Part shown: in pieces, positions 58,020-64,000 of the stretch
How the letters are laid out: every line of letters begins with the position of its first letter
Numbering within the stretch: the first letter of the stretch is position 1
From: Simmondsia chinensis
Taxonomy: Eukaryota > Streptophyta > Magnoliopsida > Caryophyllales > Simmondsiaceae
NCBI GenBank assembly: GCA_018398585.1
Contig: JAGTTD010000013.1
Location: 7,536,492 to 7,600,491, forward strand
DNA length: 64,000 bases
Direction: 5' to 3'
Notes under the pieces: generated by a model
Told to the model about the DNA's origin: nothing
Databases searched by the model: none
What the model saw: only the letters and a program-made list of their open reading frames with translations
Translations under genes and position numbers: made by a program

Positions 58020-58185
58020 GAAAAAACTCGAAAAATCTCGATAATAAAAAATGCTGAAAAATCTCGCCGCTTATAAGCGCCGGTATTCTCGGCTTTTTTA
58101 TTTTTCGACGTTTTTTTTCTCGGCGCTTTTTTGCGCCGAGAATTCCAAAAAAAAGCGCCGAGATTTACCCCTTTTTGTTGTAGTG
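58020..58185. repeat. CACTA subterminal array and terminal repeat, right end
   Basis: Inverted counterparts of the left array ('ataagcgccg', 'ctcggcgctttttt gcgccgag') ending TTTGTTGTAGTG. Confidence 0.85.
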
Positions 58186-59270
58186 AAAGTTATTTATCTC
58201 ATAAATAAATAATTCATCACATGAATTTACTTTTAAATATTTTCAAATAGTACTTAAGTTGAGGCATGCAGAGGGACCTCGGGGACAATCTAACTCTAGC
58301 TCCAAATAGGTCAAATCTGATCATCTCATGATAATAATTGATTACTATTTAGTAGAACTTAATTCTACTAAATAAGCTCTACCATACTCTAGAATTAAAT
58401 ATATTCACTCAAGAATTTTCCAAATAACTTTTTATTATTGTAACAGTTAACCCCTCTATTAGATATCACTGAGCAAAAACAACTTTAAATACTCTCGTTA
58501 TACTTCTCACATCTATCTCTTTAGTTCCCGACTCGCCCTTCTTGAATAATTCAATAATACAGAAATAATTTTCGTATTAATTTCAAATGTCAAACATATT
58601 GAATACTCTGGCAACAGATTCTAAAATCTGCTTGTATATTTACGAATCAACTAAAGAGACATCTTATATTGTAGATTCCTAGTAAAATATCTGTTCCCGC
58701 CACACTTTATGCAATTGCCAGCGACATAAGATCCTTGTTATTCTCTTATGACTTCATCCTTTTAGATATCAAAACAATTAATATTCCATGCCCGAGTCCA
58801 GACTATTTTTCAGATTTAGAGTTATCGTCTTACGGAATTAATTATTTCTGACAGCAGTTAAAGAAACTACTAATTTAGGTGGTCTTGTATAGTATTCCAA
58901 TCTTATTGAAAACACTAACATAGTACTCTTGAATCCCTATCCACATGAACAAAATAAGTCATTAAAAGTATCATATTATAGTTTTATCAAACAAGTTCTC
59001 CAAACTTATCACCGATTACAAACATACTTTGACAACATGTTACTAGTTTGATCTAAGTCTTTTCGTGGTTCAATCTTATTGACCACTTAAATCAAACTTG
59101 GCATGTCATCTGGGACAGTATCCATCTCAACGAACGTTTCAAAAAAACAATCACACATATGTTTAACTCGTAAAACATAATCATACAAGGAATAAATAAA
59201 TAAATTTTATTTATTTAGTATTTAAAATTAACTAATTGGATTTTTCTAAGGTACCTATTCCAACAATATT

Positions 59271-59835
59271 AGGACACATGTAATCCTAGTATGGTTAGAT
59301 TCTAAAACTAGTTGGCACTAAATGGCATAGCTTACTAATCTCATATATTAATTTCTTCACTTTCTAAATCTCAATATCAAATTATTCAATAGACTCGTAT
59401 TTGGAATCCTTTAACAATTTGCCATCTATGTGAATGTTCTCTATTGACATTCCTCATCTTTTTCAACCCAATAGGAAATTATTTCTAATTCCATTCACTA
59501 TTCTTTGGAGAAGATCTCACCAGATCTACCTTTTTTTTTTTTTTTTTTTTTTTGACCATTAGCGAGAAAAACTCGCGATAAAAACTGGTATCTCATGAAG
59601 AGACCCAAAATGTGCACAAATAGTGCGAGAAAAGGGATAATAGCAAGAAACACCTATGAAAGTCGACCCAAAGCACCTGGACACAAAAATATATTAATAC
59701 CCACCATAATCCCAATACCACACCTTATTCACTCCAGCTCTCATATTACACTTTTTCTATCTTTGATACTTAGGACTCATTGGAACAACCATAGATGCAT
59801 ACAAGGAAGGCCAAAATTATAGACAAGATACTAAA
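59271..59835. other. Spacer with 22-T run, no gene seen
   Basis: A T run at 59531-59552 is followed by 'gaccattagcgagaaaaactcgcg', possibly an old retroposon end. Nothing else recognised. Confidence 0.35.
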
Positions 59836-60464
59836 TGTTGATGTATTTTTAAAATAAAGTATTTAATAAAGGGTTTTGGATTTGTATAATATGTAGTTGA
59901 TTTGATTATAGTGTGTGTCGACACATGTCATTTGTGTGTTGATAGACAATCTTGTAGAAATACACTTGGGAAGATGAGTGTCGACACATAGATTCTTTCT
60001 GCCGACACCAAATCTTACAGAACACAGGAATTGTGTGTCGACACTCAGTTTGACACACAAGACAGTTATAGCCATTACCTTTCACAGTTTTTTTGTTGAC
60101 TTTTAGAAAATTAATTTGATAATTTTAAAAGGGATGTGTCCCTTGTTTGAAGATAAGTATAGATGATATGTCTATTCCCAAGATACATATCAAACTCTAT
60201 AAATAGCCACCATTGTTGCTTTGTAAAGTACTTGAAAAACAATACTTCTCTCCCTTGTTAAATGTCTCGGTCATCTTTTGTCTCTACGCTCTTACTCTCA
60301 CTTTGTATTTTTGTTTTATTGTATTTCTGAGACTATTTTGGTATTAACGAAGTAAGTTTTAAGGAAGGTGGTATGCTACACGCCTTAGACACGGTGACTA
60401 AAATTGATACCTCTTTCGTATGTTCCTAATTGTTTTTCATTTTTATTACCCTGTTGTTCTAACA
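59836..60464 (+). repeat. 5' LTR with three GTGTCGACAC palindromes and TATA box
   Basis: Exact GTGTCGACAC at 59915-59924, 59978-59987 and 60035-60044, about 60 bases apart, with a degenerate fourth near 60000. TATAAATA at 60198-60205 is the probable promoter. Confidence 0.7.
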
Positions 60465-60493
60465 ATCTTAAGACTTATTTTATGTTTTTGAGA

Positions 60494-63400
60494 ATGGCTT
60501 CTTCTCTACAAGAGATGACTGCAAACTTTGTGAAACTCAACTGATTTGATGGCAGAAATTTCTATCGTTGGCAAAGAAAGATGCATTGTTTAATTACTAC
60601 TTTGAATGTGGTGTATGTCTTGAGTACATCAATCCCCGATCCTCCATCCGATGATGAAACTCTATCCGAGCAACGTGTAAGACTCAAATGGGAGAACGAT
60701 GACTATATTTGTAGGGGTCATATCCTTAATGGTATGACAGATGCTCTGTTCAATATCTATTCCAGCATGGCTAATGCTAAAAAATTGTGGGACGCTCTTG
60801 AAACAGGTACATGGAGGAAGATGCTGTAAGTAAGAAATTTCTTGTTAGTCAATTTAATAATTATAAAATGATTGACAATCGTTCTGTTATGGAGTAATTC
60901 CATTTGATCAAAAGAATTTTAAACCACTTTAAGCAACATAACATGAACATGAATGATACCATTATCGTCTCTTCCTTGATAGACAAACTTCCTCCTTCTT
61001 GGAAAGATACTAAAAAGGGACTTAAACATAAAAAGGAAGATTTGTCTATTGAGAAGTTGGCTAACCATCTCCGTATTTGGGAAGGTTACAGGTTACAAAA
61101 TGAGAATAAGGATCGTCCCGGAGACATGGAAAAAATTAATGTCTTGGAAGAAGGCCAATAGGACCAAAATGAACCGGACACTTCTTAAAGAAACGTGATG
61201 ACAAGAGGCACACGCCTGTTTGTTGGGAGTGTTACAAACCCGATCACATGAAAAAAGGATTGTTACTGCTTCAAGAATAGAAAGGGCAAGGGGCCGGGTA
61301 ATTGCAATGATAATTTGAAAAATAATTTCATGGCGATGATTTCTGAGATCAATCTCATTCAAGATGATGAGTCTTAGTGGGTTGACTCGGGGGCTACAAA
61401 GCATGTTTGTAAAGATAGGGAAACTTTAAAACATTTGAGCCCATCGATGATGGGTCAGTTTTATTTATGGGAAATGGTGCAACTATAATGGTTAAGGGTA
61501 AAGGGAAAATTGATTTGACTTTTACATTGGGAAAAATGCTTACCTTAGCTGATGTATGTTTTGAATCGGATGTTGAAAACAATCTTGTTTCTGATAGCCT
61601 TCTAAATAGGTTCGGGTTTAAGTTCGTCTTTAAAGCTGAAAAGTTCATCCTATCAAAGGGTGGTGCCTTGTGTGAAAAGGATACTTGTATGAAGGAATGT
61701 CTAAATTGAACGTGAATAAAATGGTTAATTTGGTGTATATGCTTGACTCTTCTTATCTTTTGCATCATACACTTGGACATGTTAATTTTTGTAGATGCAA
61801 GATATGACTAACTCGGACTTCATTCCACATTTTAATAAGGTTAATGATAAATGTAAAACTTGTATGCTTATGAAAATATCAAGATTACCGTTTTATTCAG
61901 TGCGAAGGAATATGAGTCTACTTGATTTAATACATAGTGATTTATGTGATTTTAAAAGTACCCCGACACTAGGAGAAAAGAGATACTTTATCACCAGTAT
62001 TGATGATTGTTCAAGATATAGCTATGTATTTCTTTCGAACTTTAAAGATGAATCAATGGATAAGTTTAAAGCATATAAGGCTGAATCCGAATACATTGTG
62101 AAACATTCTCGAAATACTTGAGAACTGATCATGGTGGTAAGTATTATGATCCTAAATACCACGGGTATAATAGATGAGGTCACAACACCTTATACGCCAC
62201 AACAAATGGCGTTACTGAGCGAAAAAATCGAATTTTAATTGAGATGGTGAATGCCACGTTATCATATTCTAGGCTCAGTGATGGTTTTTGGGGTGAGGCT
62301 ATGCTTACGACCTGTCATATTTTGAATGGAGTTCCTAATAAGAAGAGTAAAATAACCCCATATGAACAATAAAACAAACTAGCACCTAGCTTGAGTTACT
62401 TCAAGATTTGGGGGTGTAGGGCAATTGTTAAATTCTAGGAACCTAAAAGGAAAAAATTGGGGAAAAAAGAAGTTGAATGTATTTTTATGCACAACATAGC
62501 AAAATGGCTACATAAATGTTAACACGATAATTGAATCAGAAGATGCCATTTTTGATGAAAAACATTTTAGTTCAACTCCTAGACCAAAAGAAAATATTTT
62601 AGTTGACAATGACATGCTTTTGATGAATGATAAGAATCATGATGTGAGGGAGGAAATCCCTAAACACGCTCTAGAACTTAGAAGAAGTAAAAGAGCGAGG
62701 AAAGAGAAATCTTTCGAACTGGATTTTTACACATATCTAGTGGAAGCAACTAGAGAAGATTTGGAGTGTCAAACTTCATATTGTTGTGTCATAGAGTCGG
62801 ATCCTATGACGTGTAATGAAGCTATGAAGTCTCATGATGCCGCCTTTTGGAAAGAGGCAATAGATATGATGAAATAGATTCCATAATGGGGAAGCACACT
62901 TGAATTCTTGTAGAACTTCCACAAGGGAATAAGCCTATTCATTGTAAGTGGACTTTTAAGAAGAAAATGAAGATCGATGGAGCTATTGACTAGTTCAAAG
63001 CCGGGTTAGTGGCTAAAGGGTTTACCGAAGGACAAGGGATAGACTACTTTGATACATATGCCTTGGTGGCAGGAATATCGACCATTAGAATGTTGATTGC
63101 TCTAGACTCCATCTATAAATTAAAGATTCACCAAATGTATGTTAAAACGACTTTCTTAAATGGTGAATTGGAAGAAGAGGTGTATATGGAACAACCAGAA
63201 GGATCTGTTGTTCCGGGCCAAGTAAAGAAAGTATGTAAACTCATATGTTCTCTATATGGACTAAAACAATTCCCTAAACAGTGGCACCAAAAATTCGAAC
63301 AAATTGTTATAAACAATGGATTCAAGATTAAAGAATTGGATAAATGTGTCTTAGCAAGTTTGACAATGATAAAGGAGTGATAATTTGCTTGTATGCCGAT

Positions 63401-64000
63401 GACATATTAATTTTTGGTATTGATATGGAGCAAATAGATAAAACTAAATAATTTTTTTCTAATAATTTTGCTATGAAAGACATGGGTAAAGCTGAGGTTA
63501 TCCTTGGTATTAGGATAGTAAGTAATGGTGATACAATTTCGTTGATTCAATCTCATTATTTTGGAAAGATGTTGAAAAAGTTTGATATGTATGATTGTGC
63601 TCATATAACCACACTGATGGATCAAAATTTAAAATTTGTACCAAATGATGGTGCCCTAGTGGAACAACAAAGGTATGCTAGAGTAATAGGTTGTTTTATG
63701 TACACTATGACTTGTAAGTGGCCTGATATAGCCTTTGCAGTTGGAAAGCTAAGTAGATACACTAGCAATCTAAATTTGATACATTGGCATGCGGTACAAA
63801 GAGTATTGAAATATCTTAAGAAGACTATAAATTATGGTCTTTCTTATAATGGGTATCCTCCTACTTTTGGAGGATACTCGGATGCCAGTTGGATTTCCAA
63901 TTTGGAGGATTACGCTTCTACGAGCGGATGGGTATTCTTAGTTGATGGGGGTGCTATTTCTTGGGGTTCTAAGAAACAGACATGTATTACTAATTCTAAC
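60494..64000 (+). pseudogene. Copia Gag-Pol, broken, 3' end outside the window
   Basis: The start MASSLQEMTANFVKLN is followed by TGA in place of a likely Arg codon (CGA). Gag continues with LWDALE, a one-base frameshift near 60805, TAA at 60895, then LKHKKEDLSIEKLANHLRIW. Zinc knuckle CWECYKPDHMKK (61219-61254), then a frameshift. Protease WVDSGATKHVC (61378-61410). Integrase with DLIHSDLCDF and ITSIDDCSRYSYVFLSNFKD (61923-62052), later NGVTERKNR (62206-62232). RT with VAKGFTEGQG and FLNGELEEEVYMEQPEG, and the active site YADD (63392-63403). RNase H begins GGYSDASWISN (63870). At least ten breaks make it inactive. Closest plant type appears to be a Tork/TNT1-like Copia lineage, by motif style only. 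Confidence 0.88.

Larger units (their letters stand above)
50793..58185 (+). mobile_element. 7.4-kb CACTA transposon with intact ends
   Basis: The left end is CACTACAACAAAACAGGGC; the right end, reverse-complemented, is CACTACAACAAAAAGGGGT. The flanking trinucleotide AAA on both sides (50790-50792, 58186-58188) fits the 3-bp target duplication, although it is a homopolymer. Subterminal motifs built on TCTCGGCG(C/T)TTATAAGCGCCGAG fill both ends (50815-51005, 58020-58165). A TNP2-like gene and a second TNPA-like gene lie on the plus strand. Both are colinear with active relatives but contain stops, so this copy could move only with help. Confidence 0.93.
50015..59265 (-). mobile_element. Solo LTR (about 1.86 kb) split by a CACTA element
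   Basis: The outer borders are TGTTAGGAC (50015) and TATTCCAACA (59265), flanked by ATATG (50010-50014) and ATATT (59266-59270), a 5-bp duplication with one change. The LTR consists of 50015-50792 and 58186-59265. Minus orientation is inferred because, in that direction, TGACG-rich palindromes (50553-50634) lie directly upstream of a TATATAA (50530-50536). No body or second LTR is seen. Class (Copia or Gypsy) is not determined. Confidence 0.55.
59836..64000 (+). mobile_element. Decayed Copia LTR retrotransposon, runs off the window
   Basis: The left LTR at 59836-60464 starts TGTTGATG and ends TTCTAACA. The body has gag, protease, integrase, reverse transcriptase and RNase H in Copia order, all on the plus strand, with many stops and frameshifts. 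No standard primer-binding site follows the LTR. The right LTR lies beyond 64000, so target duplication and age cannot be judged. Confidence 0.85.

Overview
This is a stretch of flowering-plant nuclear DNA, most likely from a dicot. The evidence is an intronless AP2/ERF transcription-factor gene, plant-type CACTA elements with a TNP2 gene plus a second gene, Copia and Gypsy LTR elements primed by initiator tRNA-Met, a plant RTE-clade LINE with a (TTG)n tail, and L1-type relics. I cannot name the species. Only one host gene is convincing: the ERF gene at 47771-48361. Almost everything else is transposable elements, nested and mostly decayed. I saw no tRNA gene, intact rRNA gene or CRISPR array.

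Layout. 133-2058 is a young short LTR element with a 5-bp target duplication. 4260-4636 is a MITE. 5607-11045 is a tandem chain of one LTR family, LTR-body-LTR-body, that degrades into 677-bp units joined by poly-C runs. 11627-24938 is a 13.3-kb CACTA element whose dead genes lie on the minus strand; it carries other retroelement debris and a 102-bp minisatellite. 24991-26512 holds two long foldback elements set in TA microsatellites. 27752-31457 is a 5'-truncated RTE LINE with a perfect 16-bp target duplication. 31994-35042 is a Copia element that has lost most of pol. 35350-39190 is an L1 fragment split by a GC-rich LARD (36624-39009). 39662-40297 is a 5S-rRNA-headed SINE with a solo LTR against it. 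45252-45814 is a TRIM. 47333-47564 is a second 5S-headed SINE just upstream of the ERF gene. 50015-59265 is a solo LTR split by a 7.4-kb CACTA element. 59836 to the end is a decayed Copia element that runs out of the window.

The most notable observation is a chimeric short retroposon: a 5S-rRNA-derived head carrying 5S-type Pol III promoter boxes, joined to the 3' end of an RTE LINE. Two diverged copies share the same junction, and a LINE with the matching tail lies in the same window, so SINE and likely mobilising partner can be read side by side. The tail also occurs alone at 12728-12840 and 42742-42942.

Other points: two unrelated LTR elements each carry a 42-bp tandem duplication of the LTR end plus primer-binding site; G/C homopolymers reach 46 bases; and recurrent TGG-to-TAG changes have silenced three different elements. 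All coordinates and comparisons were made by eye, without alignment software or database searches.
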